Below are positions 1-8,469 of a DNA stretch of 11,962 bases, piece after piece. Both the position numbers and the translations under genes were made by a program. The DNA is from Spirosoma fluviale (lineage in GTDB: Bacteria > Bacteroidota > Bacteroidia > Cytophagales > Spirosomataceae). The stretch covers positions 1 to 11,962 of the forward strand of contig CAMARL010000046.1 of NCBI GenBank assembly GCA_945860325.1, given 5' to 3'. Each line of letters opens with the position of its first letter. Positions within the stretch are counted from its first letter, which is position 1. The notes beneath the pieces are model-generated. The model was not told the DNA's origin, ran no database searches, and saw nothing but the letters and a program-made list of their open reading frames with translations.

Positions 1-90
1 GATTTTTATAATTTTTTTTTATAAATTTTAGGTTGTATTGTGATGTCATTTACTTTCATCAATGCAAGCATTAATATTCAATTAAAATTT

Positions 91-118
91 TAGCCTTTTT
101 TTGGCTATAATTGATTTG
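91..118 (+). promoter_or_regulatory. Candidate promoter/operator region upstream of the AraC-family gene
   Basis: An inverted repeat TAGCC/GGCTA (91-95 and 103-107) flanks seven T residues. It runs into TATAAT (106-111) and then TTGATTTG (111-118), one mismatch from the Bacteroidota -7 consensus TAnnTTTG. No clear -33 TTTG sits at the usual distance. The start codon at 144 is 25 bases downstream of this -7-like box, which suits a short leader. The inverted repeat could be an operator or just chance in AT-rich DNA. The placement is inference. Confidence 0.3.
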
Positions 119-143
119 CCGAATGGATTAATCATAATTAAAT

Positions 144-1037
144 ATGAAAAATTTTGCATTAACATTTCCATTTAATGATTGCAGTGCTCATTTCCCTTTT
201 ATTGAGCATTTTAGCTTTCAGACCGTTGACTCAAGCAAATCCAATCCGGTGTATTTACCCCAGGGAATTGGCATTCGCATGTTCTATTTTAAAGATGGAA
301 TTTTCGAAATTAGCGTTGACGGCAATAGACAAACCATGCTTCCGGGCGACTGTTTAGTCGTATGTCCTTGGGAAAATGTTGAAATTATTCCGAATAGGAT
401 TAGGCGGTCATCTTTCTTCCATCTTATTATTCGGACTAAATTTTTTGATGCTGATCAAGATTTAGAATTTGGGTATTGGTCTAAAATTTCCAAATACGAC
501 CAAATGGAAATTGGCGAAATTTTCAAAAACTACCATAAATTCAAAATCAATAAATCCGATTTTTTGGCCAAATTATTTGTGCAATTGACCAATGAAATAT
601 TTATCCACGAAATGAGTCAAAATGAAATGGTCATTCACATTATTGACCAAATCATGATTTTGTTTGCTCGAGAAGCCCAAAAGTCCAGTTTAAATACGAC
701 AGAAAATACAAAAGTGAGTCAGATTATTGAGCAAAATATAACGAAAGATCCATTGCATCATTGGTCTGTGTCGGAGATGGCTCAGTTGGCCCAGCTCGGA
801 ATCACGGCGTTTAGTGAACGAATGAAAATGGAGACGGGCTTAAGTCCCATCAATTTTTTAATCAAAATACGCATTAATATTGCCATGAATTTAATGGCAT
901 ATTTCAATTATAAAATAGGTGATATTGCCTATGAAACTGGCTTCTATTCTCCACAGCACTTTTCGTTAACCTTTAAAAAAATGACGGGTGTCAGTCCGCA
1001 CAAATACCGCAAAACCTATTATGAAAAACAACTTTAA
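144..1037 (+). CDS. AraC-family transcriptional regulator
   Basis: This is a one-component DNA-binding regulator of 297 residues, a usual length for AraC proteins with an N-terminal sensor domain. The C-terminal third carries two helix-turn-helix segments. The first is near residues 207-231 (WSVSEMAQLAQLGITAFSER). The second is near 256-290 and contains IGDIAYETGFYSPQHFSLTF followed by KKMTGVSPHKYRK, the classic AraC/XylS signature. Residues 1-110 are beta-rich with a cupin-like turn (LPGDCLVVCP, 66-75) and probably bind the inducer, which cannot be read from the sequence. The ATG at 144 follows an AT-rich leader without a Shine-Dalgarno sequence. The last 17 bases overlap the start of the following transporter gene, so the two are probably co-expressed, and the transporter is the likeliest target (inference). 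The family call is firm; the ligand is unknown. Confidence 0.93.
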   Translation: MKNFALTFPFNDCSAHFPFIEHFSFQTVDSSKSNPVYLPQGIGIRMFYFKDGIFEISVDGNRQTMLPGDCLVVCPWENVEIIPNRIRRSSFFHLIIRTKFFDADQDLEFGYWSKISKYDQMEIGEIFKNYHKFKINKSDFLAKLFVQLTNEIFIHEMSQNEMVIHIIDQIMILFAREAQKSSLNTTENTKVSQIIEQNITKDPLHHWSVSEMAQLAQLGITAFSERMKMETGLSPINFLIKIRINIAMNLMAYFNYKIGDIAYETGFYSPQHFSLTFKKMTGVSPHKYRKTYYEKQL

Positions 1038-2076
1038 AATATTATCCATTTCAGGGGCATCTATTATAATCCTTGGACTCATTTTTTCAGATTCTTCCTG
1101 GGCCGGGATTTTATGGATCATTGGCGTTGCATTGATCGCCCTCTCAACTCATACCAAAGAGTCATTGAAAGGCTTCTCATTTACCTTATGGATCATCGCA
1201 GCGGTAGTATTAACATTACAATTTCCCACCCCATTCATTGGCTATGGAGACATTAAATTCAAGATCCTAATCATCCCATTATTGCAATTGCTCATGTTTG
1301 GCATGGGTTCCACCATGGAAGTATCTGATTTTCAAGAGGTCCTAAAATCACCCAAAGCTGTGGCATTAGGTGTGTTTTTTCACTTCTCCATCATGCCTTT
1401 AGTGGGTTGGAGCATTACTAAAATCTTTACTTTTCCTCCAGAAATTTCTGCTGGTATCATCTTAGTAGCATGTATGCCATGTGGCCTAGCCTCAAATGTC
1501 ATGTCTTATTTAGCCAAGGCTAACGTGGCACTATCATTAACATTAACTTCGGTGGCAACCTTTATCGCACCTATTTTAACTCCCTTATTGATGAAAAATT
1601 TGGCAGGCCAACTAATCGAAATTGACCTATACGCGATGATTTGGGAAATCAGTAAATTAGTGCTAATTCCAATCGTTTTAGGCGTAGTCTATAAGCGTGT
1701 CATTGGCGACAAATGGCCTTGGTTCCAAGAAAAATTACCCCTTATATCGATGATCAGTATTGGTTTAATTATCATTATTATCACCGCTAATGGTCGGGAT
1801 GCCTTATTATCCGTGGGTCCACTATTAGTTCTTGCTTGTTTTATCCAAAACATCATGGGCTTTATTTTAGGATATTGGGGAGGTAGACTCACCAAACTTC
1901 CAGAAAAAGATTGCAGAACAATCGCCATTGAAGTAGGATTACAAAATGCAGGTTTAGCCTCAGGTTTAGCGATGGCGATGGGAAAAGTGGCGACTGTTGG
2001 GCTACCGGCAGCTATTTTCGGTCCCGTCATGAATATCAATGGATCCAGCTTGGCCAATTATTGGAAAAATAAATAA
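1021..2076 (+). CDS. BASS (bile acid:sodium symporter) family transporter
   Basis: This is a polytopic inner-membrane carrier of 351 residues from the ATG at 1021. A GTG at 988 would add 11 residues (SVRTNTAKP...) read out of frame through the AraC HTH coding region, so I reject it. Family marks are the segment CMPCGLASNVMSYLAKANVA (151-170) followed by SLTLTS, and the crossover motif EVGLQNAGLA (304-313), which supplies Asn, Glu and Gln side chains to the sodium/substrate site in known family structures. About ten hydrophobic segments are visible, including two near the N terminus (about 7-22 and 28-42) before the core fold. BASS proteins move bile acids, pantoate, 2-keto acids and other organic anions, usually with sodium; the cargo here is unknown. 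The gene overlaps the AraC gene by 17 bases, which suggests translational coupling and control by it. A strong hairpin follows 24 bases after the stop. Confidence 0.88.
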   Translation: MKNNFKILSISGASIIILGLIFSDSSWAGILWIIGVALIALSTHTKESLKGFSFTLWIIAAVVLTLQFPTPFIGYGDIKFKILIIPLLQLLMFGMGSTMEVSDFQEVLKSPKAVALGVFFHFSIMPLVGWSITKIFTFPPEISAGIILVACMPCGLASNVMSYLAKANVALSLTLTSVATFIAPILTPLLMKNLAGQLIEIDLYAMIWEISKLVLIPIVLGVVYKRVIGDKWPWFQEKLPLISMISIGLIIIIITANGRDALLSVGPLLVLACFIQNIMGFILGYWGGRLTKLPEKDCRTIAIEVGLQNAGLASGLAMAMGKVATVGLPAAIFGPVMNINGSSLANYWKNK

Positions 2077-2100
2077 GAACTTATATTGAATTTTAATCAT

Positions 2101-2141
2101 AAAAAAGCCTGCCGATTCAAATGAGAATCGGCAGGCTTTTT
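2101..2141. terminator. Bidirectional intrinsic terminator between the BASS gene and prfC
   Basis: A perfect 12-bp stem GCCTGCCGATTC (2107-2118) / GAATCGGCAGGC (2125-2136) closes a 6-base loop. It is flanked by six A (2101-2106) and five T (2137-2141), giving a U-tract in either direction. It lies between the convergent ends of the BASS gene (stop at 2076) and prfC (stop at 2157), so it can serve both. Confidence 0.9.
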
Positions 2142-2156
2142 AAATTTAAATATCCG

Positions 2157-3749
2157 TTAGGCCAATTTGAATTCTGAGGTAAAATGGAATTCAATTTCAG
2201 GATTATTCGTCTGATTCATGCGTAATATCCAATCTGATTCGGCTAAAAAGACATAATTTCCATCTTTGTCTTGCGCAATGTTTTGCCCTTTTAAACGAAC
2301 GAACTCTTGTAGTTTTTTGGGATCTTCGGAGGTAATCCAACAAGCCTTTGTGACTGACATGCCGTCAAAGCGGCATTTAGCACCATATTCATGTTCCAGA
2401 CGGTATTGAATTACTTCATATTGAAGTTCACCCACCGTTCCCACAATCTTACGATTTCCTAACTGGGGCTGTAAGAATAGTTGGGCCACCCCCTCATCGG
2501 TCAACTGGTCAATGCCCTTTTCCAATTGCTTCGATTTCATCGGATCAAGATTCATTAATTCCTTAAATATCTCCGGAGAAAAACTTGGAATTCCTTGATA
2601 ATTCAGGATTTCTCCTTCGGTCAACGTATCGCCAATTTTAAAATTACCCGTATCATATAAACCGATTACATCTCCAGGAAAACCATCTTCCACAACCTCC
2701 TTGTCCTGCGCCATGAAATTATATGGATTGGCAAATCGCACATTTTTCTTCAATCGAATATGTTGGTAAAAAGTATTCCGATGAAATACCCCTGAACAAA
2801 CGCGCAAGAAAGCAATTCGATCCCTATGTTTAGGATCTAGATTTGCGTGAATTTTAAACACAAAACCGGTGAATTTTTTCTCTTGAGGATCCACAATACG
2901 GATATCCGTTCCACGCGCTTGTGTAGGCGGAGCAATTTTTGTGAACGTGTCAAGCAATTCTTGAATGCCAAAATTATTCACCGCGGAACCAAAAAATACG
3001 GGAGCTAAATCCCCGGATAGATAATCAGCCCGATCAAAAGGCTCGTATACCCCTTCAATTAATTCTACATCATCACGCAATTGAGTCGCATCTCGGTCTC
3101 CCACTCGGGTATCCAACTCGGCCGTCGAAATATCCACGGAAACCACATTCTTTTCAATCTTCGTTTTATTGGCCGAAAATAAATTTAAAGAGCGATCTAA
3201 TAAATGATATACCCCTTTGAAATTTTGACCCATATTAATGGGCCACGTCAATGGTCTAACGGATATCCCTAATTTTTGCTCCAGCTCATCCAATAAATCA
3301 AATGGATTTCGACCCTCACGATCCATTTTATTAATAAAAATAATCACTGGCGTTTTACGCATGCGACATACTTCCATCAACCTTTCCGTTTGTTCCTCCA
3401 CCCCTTTTACGCAGTCGATCACTAGAATTACTGAATCCACCGCTGTGAGTGTCCGATAGGTATCCTCTGCAAAATCCTTGTGACCCGGGGTATCTAAGAT
3501 GTTTATTTTAACCTGATTGTATTCAAAAGTCATGACCGAAGTAGCCACAGAAATACCTCTTTGGCGCTCGATTTCCATAAAGTCGGACGTAGCGCCTTTC
3601 TTGATTTTATTCGACTTCACTGCTCCAGCCGTTTGAATCGCTCCTCCAAAGAGAAGCAATTTCTCCGTCAATGTGGTCTTGCCCGCATCGGGGTGAGAAA
3701 TAATCCCAAAGGTTCTCCGTTTCGCTATTTCAGTTTCAATCTGACTCAT
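2157..3749 (-). CDS. prfC: Peptide chain release factor 3 (RF3)
   Basis: This is a translational GTPase of 530 residues, nearly the length of E. coli RF3 (529). RF3 recycles the class I factors RF1 and RF2 from the ribosome after peptide release. The GTPase motifs are all present: G1 SHPDAGKTT (18-26), the switch I region RQRGISVATS (62-71), G3 DTPGH (86-90), G4 NKMD (140-143) and G5 GSA (254-256). The rest fits the RF3 beta-barrel domain and C-terminal domain, with the EGVAQLF-like segment near residue 423. RF3 rather than EF-G is supported by the length and by the N terminus TFGIISHPDAGKTTLTEKLL with LFGGAIQTAGAVK after it. The ATG at 3749 has no evident Shine-Dalgarno sequence. A terminator separates the gene from the permease upstream, so it probably has its own promoter in the 194-bp gap. 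It converges with the BASS gene. Confidence 0.96.
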   Translation of the reverse strand: MSQIETEIAKRRTFGIISHPDAGKTTLTEKLLLFGGAIQTAGAVKSNKIKKGATSDFMEIERQRGISVATSVMTFEYNQVKINILDTPGHKDFAEDTYRTLTAVDSVILVIDCVKGVEEQTERLMEVCRMRKTPVIIFINKMDREGRNPFDLLDELEQKLGISVRPLTWPINMGQNFKGVYHLLDRSLNLFSANKTKIEKNVVSVDISTAELDTRVGDRDATQLRDDVELIEGVYEPFDRADYLSGDLAPVFFGSAVNNFGIQELLDTFTKIAPPTQARGTDIRIVDPQEKKFTGFVFKIHANLDPKHRDRIAFLRVCSGVFHRNTFYQHIRLKKNVRFANPYNFMAQDKEVVEDGFPGDVIGLYDTGNFKIGDTLTEGEILNYQGIPSFSPEIFKELMNLDPMKSKQLEKGIDQLTDEGVAQLFLQPQLGNRKIVGTVGELQYEVIQYRLEHEYGAKCRFDGMSVTKACWITSEDPKKLQEFVRLKGQNIAQDKDGNYVFLAESDWILRMNQTNNPEIEFHFTSEFKLA

Positions 3750-3775
3750 TCGATATACATTATAAAATCAAGGTG

Positions 3776-3783
3776 CAAAAATA
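3776..3783 (-). promoter_or_regulatory. Candidate -7 promoter box for prfC
   Basis: Read on the minus strand this is TATTTTTG, a full match to the Bacteroidota -7 consensus TAnnTTTG, 26 bases before the prfC ATG. The position 19 bases upstream reads TTT rather than TTG, so the -33 element is weak. The identical octamer stands before the small gene at 8823, where the -33 match is better. A separate promoter is expected because a terminator precedes this gap. Confidence 0.35.
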
Positions 3784-3909
3784 CGCCAAAATCCATTGGA
3801 TTAAAAATACAAATGAAAGAAGCTGAATGCTTACATTCATTCAAAGTTGTCAGGCCAACTCCATTAAATACTCACAAAATAAAAATTTAGAAACCTTTTT
3901 TAAAGGTGC

Positions 3910-3936
3910 AAAAAAAAAGGCGCAATTTCTTGCGCC
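3910..3936 (-). terminator. Intrinsic terminator of the APC permease gene
   Basis: On the minus strand GGCGCAA (3936-3930), a 4-base loop and TTGCGCC (3925-3919) form a 7-bp GC-rich stem followed by an unbroken run of nine T (3918-3910). It begins 7 bases past the permease stop codon and lies about 160 bases ahead of prfC, so it should end the permease transcript. Confidence 0.85.
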
Positions 3937-3943
3937 TCCTTTT

Positions 3944-5422
3944 CTAAGATTTCTTGTTCAGATTACTATGCCCTCGACTATATGCGAAGTAAACAATAAT
4001 ACCTAAAGTACCCCATATCAAAAATGAAAGCTTCGTTTCCGTACGCAAACCCCACATTAAATATAAATTACATAGAATTCCAGCGGTAGCCACAAAAGGT
4101 AAAAACTTCACTTTGAATGGTCGTTCGATATTAGGCTCGCGAACTCTCAACAACCAAACCGCACCACATATCATCGCAAAAGCTAATAAGGTTCCCGAAC
4201 TACACATTTCGGAAACTTTGTCGATCGGTGTCAAAGCTGAAACAACAGACACGATAGCACCCACAAAAATAGTCGACTTCCAAGGCGTCTTAAACTTAGG
4301 GTGAATAGCCGCAAATAAACCTTTTGGCAATAATCCGTCCTTCGCCATACCTAAGAAGATACGTGTTTGGGATAACATCATCACAAGCATTACTGAAGTT
4401 AATCCTGCAGTTGCGGCAATAGTAACAATGTACATCGCGATTGGTAAACCCGCGCCTTCAAAGGCAGAAGCAACTGGTGCTTTTAAATCCAATGTATCAT
4501 ACTTAACCATACCTGTTAATACCAATGAAACTAAAATGTACAACACTGTACAAATTAATAAAGAAGCAATAATAGCGAAGGGAACATCCTTAGTAGGATT
4601 AATGGCCTCACCTGCCTGTGTGGACACGGCATCAAAACCAATATAAGCAAAGAAAATAATGGAAGCCGCAGTCACCACTCCGTCAAATCCAAAGTGCGTT
4701 GCGCCGGTAGCGTCCACAACTGGATCTGGAATGAATGGATGCCAATTAGCTGTATCCACGTAAAATGCACCCACGACAATAACAAAAATCACCGCCGCAA
4801 CTTTCATAATTACGATCAAGTTATTGGTACTTGCCGCTTCTTTAATTCCTTTGACTAGAACCCACGTAACCAACCATACGATAATAAAAGCAGGTAAATT
4901 AAAGGCAAAAGTAAATTCTGGAACCGCCTGACCCGCTGCACGTAGTTTTTCAACTTTTTCAGCCGCAGTCACGGGATCATTGGTCAAATAAAGAGGCAAG
5001 TTTATATTGAAAAGATGTAAAAGTTTTTCAAAATATCCACTCCAAGCAACGGCTACCGTTGTGGCGCCCATCATGTATTCTAGAATTAAATTCCAACCAA
5101 TGAACCAGGCAAAAAATTCACCCACCGTACCATAAGAATAGGCATACGCACTTCCTTCAACAGGTAAAATGGATGCAAATTCAGCATAACAAAGTGCGGC
5201 AAATGTACAAGCAGTACCCGCCATAATAAAGGCTAAAGCTAAAGCTGGACCCGCCCAATCATGTGCTGCAATACCTGTCAAAGTGAAAATTCCTCCGCCA
5301 ATAACAGCTCCAATTCCCAAAGATGTTAACGCCCATCTACCAAGCACACGCTTGAGTTGGCTGTTCTTCACATCCGCAGCATAGGCCTCTAAAGGCTTTT
5401 TTCTCCAAATACTATTGTTCAT
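3944..5422 (-). CDS. APC-superfamily amino acid permease (cationic amino acid transporter-like)
   Basis: This is an inner-membrane amino acid transporter of 492 residues with roughly 12 or more hydrophobic segments. The N-terminal motif GIGAVIGGGIFTLTG (36-50) is the broken first helix that binds the amino acid backbone in APC transporters. The segment FFAYIGFDAVSTQAGEAINP with KDVPFAI after it (about residues 257-284) is the conserved helix 6/loop of the cationic amino acid transporter group (YfnA/CAT-like). Those families import arginine, lysine, ornithine or neutral amino acids; specificity cannot be settled here. The N-terminal stretch with WRKKPLEAY is also typical of this group. The ATG at 5422 lies 57 bases after the secDF stop, with a hairpin in between, so it may be partly co-transcribed with secDF. 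It ends in its own terminator. Confidence 0.9.
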   Translation of the reverse strand: MNNSIWRKKPLEAYAADVKNSQLKRVLGRWALTSLGIGAVIGGGIFTLTGIAAHDWAGPALALAFIMAGTACTFAALCYAEFASILPVEGSAYAYSYGTVGEFFAWFIGWNLILEYMMGATTVAVAWSGYFEKLLHLFNINLPLYLTNDPVTAAEKVEKLRAAGQAVPEFTFAFNLPAFIIVWLVTWVLVKGIKEAASTNNLIVIMKVAAVIFVIVVGAFYVDTANWHPFIPDPVVDATGATHFGFDGVVTAASIIFFAYIGFDAVSTQAGEAINPTKDVPFAIIASLLICTVLYILVSLVLTGMVKYDTLDLKAPVASAFEGAGLPIAMYIVTIAATAGLTSVMLVMMLSQTRIFLGMAKDGLLPKGLFAAIHPKFKTPWKSTIFVGAIVSVVSALTPIDKVSEMCSSGTLLAFAMICGAVWLLRVREPNIERPFKVKFLPFVATAGILCNLYLMWGLRTETKLSFLIWGTLGIIVYFAYSRGHSNLNKKS

Positions 5423-5446
5423 AGGTTTTAAATTAGGTTGATGTAA

Positions 5447-5476
5447 ATACTGGCAATCCTTTCAGATTGCCAGTAT
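5447..5476 (-). terminator. Intergenic hairpin after secDF: terminator or attenuator
   Basis: A perfect 11-bp inverted repeat, ATACTGGCAAT (5447-5457) and ATTGCCAGTAT (5466-5476), encloses an 8-base loop. It begins 4 bases past the secDF stop codon. On the transcribed minus strand the stem is followed by TTTACATC rather than a clean U-tract, so termination may be partial and the permease downstream may receive read-through. The hairpin is clear; its effect is inference. Confidence 0.55.
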
Positions 5477-5479
5477 CAT

Positions 5480-8410
5480 TTATTTTTTAGTTTTAGATGA
5501 GGTCCCAAGGTCTATCACAATAGGAGCTGCTACAAAAATAGAAGAATATGCTCCAAATACAACACCGATAAACATCGCGAATGAGAATCCTCTTAATACA
5601 TCGCCACCAAATATCAATAACACAGTAACCACTAAAAACACGGTGGTCGCAGTCATTACCGTACGTGACATGGTATGGTTGATGGATTCATTAATGGTTT
5701 TGATCATTAATGCCTTATTCCCTAAATCAGGATTCACTCCAATTTCCTCACGAATACGGTCAAATACAACCACTGTATCGTTAATTGAATAACCAATAAC
5801 CGTCAAAATTGCCGCGATAAATACTTGGTCTATCTCCAATTCAAATCCAAATAAACGGGCTATTCCCACCATACCTAATACAACTAATGCATCATGCACC
5901 AAGGCCACAATGCCACCTAATGAATATTGCCATTTGCGGAAACGAATCAATATATAAATAAAGATCGCTACCAAAGCATATAAAATAGAAAGAAAAGATT
6001 GCGTTAAAATATCATCCGCTACGGTCGCACCTACTTTTGCCTCCGATACAATCACCGGAGAATTAGCTTCGAAATCTTTTAAGCCAGTTTCCAAAGCAGT
6101 TCTAACCGTATTGTTGGCCGTGATCGATTCATCCTCCACTAAATACGAAGTAGTCACTTTCAACTTACTAGCTCCATTAAAGGTTTTTACCTCCACTCCT
6201 TTTCCACCAAAATTATCCGATAAGGCTTCTTTAACTTTACCTGCGTCAACAGGCTGAGCAAATTCAACCACATAAGAACGTCCACCTTTAAAGTCCACGC
6301 CTAAATTAAATCCTCCTTGCATGAATAACACAATAGCACCTAAGGCAATTAATCCCCATGAGAACCAATATGAATATTTACGTTTGCCAATAAAGTCGAA
6401 ATTCATTCCTTTGAATAAATCACGCGATATAAATGTTTCAAACGTCATATTCTTCTCTCTACCGGCTTTAATCGCACGGTTAGCCATCCATAAAATCAAG
6501 ATATGAGAAATATAAACCGCCGTAAATACCGAAGTAATCAAACCGATACAAAGCGTTACTCCAAAACCTTTAACAGATCCGGAACCGAATATAATCAAGA
6601 TCACCCCGATCAAAACCGTGGTAATGTTACCATCCAAAATCGCACTTAATGCTTTCTCGTAACCGACATTAATCGCATCCAGTAAACCTTTTCCTTTGTG
6701 CAATTCTTCACGAATACGCTCATTAATCAATACGTTGGCATCCACAGCCATACCCAAGGTTAACACAATACCGGCGATACCTGGTAAAGTCAACGCTGCT
6801 TGGATTTGTACCAACACACCCGCAATGAAAAATACGTTAAAGAATAAGGCCAAATTAGCCATCCAACCTGGATTTCCATAATATCCAATCATGAATACGA
6901 TCACTAATAGCAAGCCTAATAGCATCGACATATACCCTTGGTTAATGGACTCAACGCCTAAAGAAGGACCAATAAAAGCATCCTCAACAATACGTGTTGG
7001 CGCTGGCAATTTACCCGCCTTCAATACATTAGCTAAATCTTTAGCTTCCTCCACGGTAAAACTACCTGAGATCGAAGAACGTCCACCTGCTATTTCTCCA
7101 TTAATCACCGGTGCAGAATATACGTAGCCATCTAATACAATAGCAATTCGGCGACCTACATTAGCTCCCGTTAAATTTTTCCAAATTCTAGCACCCGTTC
7201 CATTCATGGACATAGTCACTTCAGCACGACCCGTTTGATCAAAATCTTGAGCGGCATCTGTAATCACATCACCTTCTAATGGGGCCGATTGGCCTTCCGC
7301 CTTTTTCAAAGCTTCTAAAGTTAAAATCTCATCCCCATTGGTCGCTGGAATTCCTTTCGCAGCCCAAGCAAATGTTAGGTTTGCTGGAAAAAATCCACGC
7401 ACATCTGCCCGACGAAATAACGCATTTACTCGAGCCGTATCTTTGCGATAAACCCCAATTCCATTTCCCATAGGCAAGAATAATTTGGTCAACGCACTTC
7501 CCGCACTTGTATCCGTCTTAGCTTTTCCTGAATCCTTAACCGCCGGTTTAGATAATTGAGATGCCAAAGCATTGCTTGTTGAAGTATCTTTAACAGATGT
7601 AGTTGGAGCCGATGAAGCTACTGCAGGTTGCTTAGACTCCTGATCCAATAATGCGCCTAAAGCATTTAAACCAGATCCATATTCATTTACTTCATAACAC
7701 TCAATAAACTCCAATTTTGCAGCACCCGATAATAATTTACGTGCACGCTCTGGATTATCCACACCTGGCAATTCGACTTGAATTCTATTAGAACCTGGAA
7801 GTCTTTGAATGTTTGGATTCGCTACACCAAACTTATCGATACGTGCTTGAATAATTTTGTAAACACGGTCAACAGCCCCGTCAATTTCCGCGTCGATAAC
7901 CTTTTTAACTTCTGAATCAGAAGATGAAGAACTGATTTTTCCACGATTCACCGAGTTAGCAAAAACTGATGCTAAGGTTTGATTCGGTGCAATTTTAGCA
8001 AAGGCATCATAAAACAAATCATTAAATGAATTAGATGAATTTGCTTGAGCCGCATTGGCTTCAGCCAAAGCCTTTTCAAAATTGGGATCATTACTCTTTC
8101 CAGAAAGAGCACGAAGAATTTCTACCGGAGAAACCTCTAAAACTGCATGTAAACCTCCTTCTAAGTCCAATCCCTTGTGAAGGGCATATTGGGTAACTTC
8201 TTGGAAGGTATATCCAATATAAACGGGTTGCTTCCATAAAGAATCAATGAAATGAAGTCTTTTTGCCGGGTCAAATTTCCCGTCTTTAGAGGTCGCATAA
8301 GTATTTGCTTGATCTCTTAATTGGCCCGCTTTCCATGTAAAGGAAAGGAAGAAAATACATAAAGCTGAAACAATGGTAGACAGCCAAATAATAGCACTTT
8401 TGTAACGCAT
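5480..8410 (-). CDS. secDF: Protein translocase subunit SecDF (fused SecD-SecF)
   Basis: This membrane protein of 976 residues joins SecD and SecF in one chain, as is normal in Bacteroidota. It works with SecYEG and uses the proton gradient to pull secreted proteins out of the channel. SecD part: a first membrane helix (about 6-24), GLDLEGGLHAVLEV (80-93), the periplasmic P1 domain ending near PGVDNPERARKLL (216-228), and helices from about 492 with GMAVDANVLINERIREE (553-569). SecF part: a first helix about 683-699, GVDFKGGRSYVVEF (704-717), and GYSINDTVVVFDRIREE (873-889). Asp557 and Asp878 match the membrane aspartates essential for proton flow in SecD and SecF. Residues about 255-305 are a low-complexity Ser/Ala/Thr/Lys stretch, probably a flexible insert. 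The ATG at 8410 is preceded by AT-only sequence with no Shine-Dalgarno. It lies 59 bases after a small gene on the same strand and is probably co-transcribed with it. Confidence 0.97.
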   Translation of the reverse strand: MRYKSAIIWLSTIVSALCIFFLSFTWKAGQLRDQANTYATSKDGKFDPAKRLHFIDSLWKQPVYIGYTFQEVTQYALHKGLDLEGGLHAVLEVSPVEILRALSGKSNDPNFEKALAEANAAQANSSNSFNDLFYDAFAKIAPNQTLASVFANSVNRGKISSSSSDSEVKKVIDAEIDGAVDRVYKIIQARIDKFGVANPNIQRLPGSNRIQVELPGVDNPERARKLLSGAAKLEFIECYEVNEYGSGLNALGALLDQESKQPAVASSAPTTSVKDTSTSNALASQLSKPAVKDSGKAKTDTSAGSALTKLFLPMGNGIGVYRKDTARVNALFRRADVRGFFPANLTFAWAAKGIPATNGDEILTLEALKKAEGQSAPLEGDVITDAAQDFDQTGRAEVTMSMNGTGARIWKNLTGANVGRRIAIVLDGYVYSAPVINGEIAGGRSSISGSFTVEEAKDLANVLKAGKLPAPTRIVEDAFIGPSLGVESINQGYMSMLLGLLLVIVFMIGYYGNPGWMANLALFFNVFFIAGVLVQIQAALTLPGIAGIVLTLGMAVDANVLINERIREELHKGKGLLDAINVGYEKALSAILDGNITTVLIGVILIIFGSGSVKGFGVTLCIGLITSVFTAVYISHILILWMANRAIKAGREKNMTFETFISRDLFKGMNFDFIGKRKYSYWFSWGLIALGAIVLFMQGGFNLGVDFKGGRSYVVEFAQPVDAGKVKEALSDNFGGKGVEVKTFNGASKLKVTTSYLVEDESITANNTVRTALETGLKDFEANSPVIVSEAKVGATVADDILTQSFLSILYALVAIFIYILIRFRKWQYSLGGIVALVHDALVVLGMVGIARLFGFELEIDQVFIAAILTVIGYSINDTVVVFDRIREEIGVNPDLGNKALMIKTINESINHTMSRTVMTATTVFLVVTVLLIFGGDVLRGFSFAMFIGVVFGAYSSIFVAAPIVIDLGTSSKTKK

Positions 8411-8417
8411 GATATAA

Positions 8418-8444
8418 AAATTAAAAATTTGTAAATTAAAAATT
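8418..8444. repeat. Short AT direct repeat in the secDF leader
   Basis: The 12-mer AAATTAAAAATT occurs at 8418-8429 and again at 8433-8444, a period of 15 bases, ending 8 bases before the secDF start codon on the minus strand. It is probably an unstructured AT-rich ribosome-loading region, which replaces Shine-Dalgarno pairing in this phylum. It could also be chance in AT-rich DNA. Confidence 0.45.
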
Positions 8445-8469
8445 GAATAAACCTCTTAAACAAGGTTCA

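Noticed and set aside
988..1020. GTG start giving the BASS protein an 11-residue N-terminal extension
   Set aside because: The extension is the AraC HTH coding sequence read in another frame, and the ATG at 1021 opens directly on the first hydrophobic region.
1689..2057. 122-codon open frame on the minus strand inside the BASS gene
   Set aside because: It is antisense to a clear transporter gene, and its composition mirrors the membrane codons of the opposite strand.
3561..3890. 109-codon plus-strand frame across the prfC start and leader
   Set aside because: Most of it is antisense to the RF3 GTPase domain and the remainder has no recognisable features.
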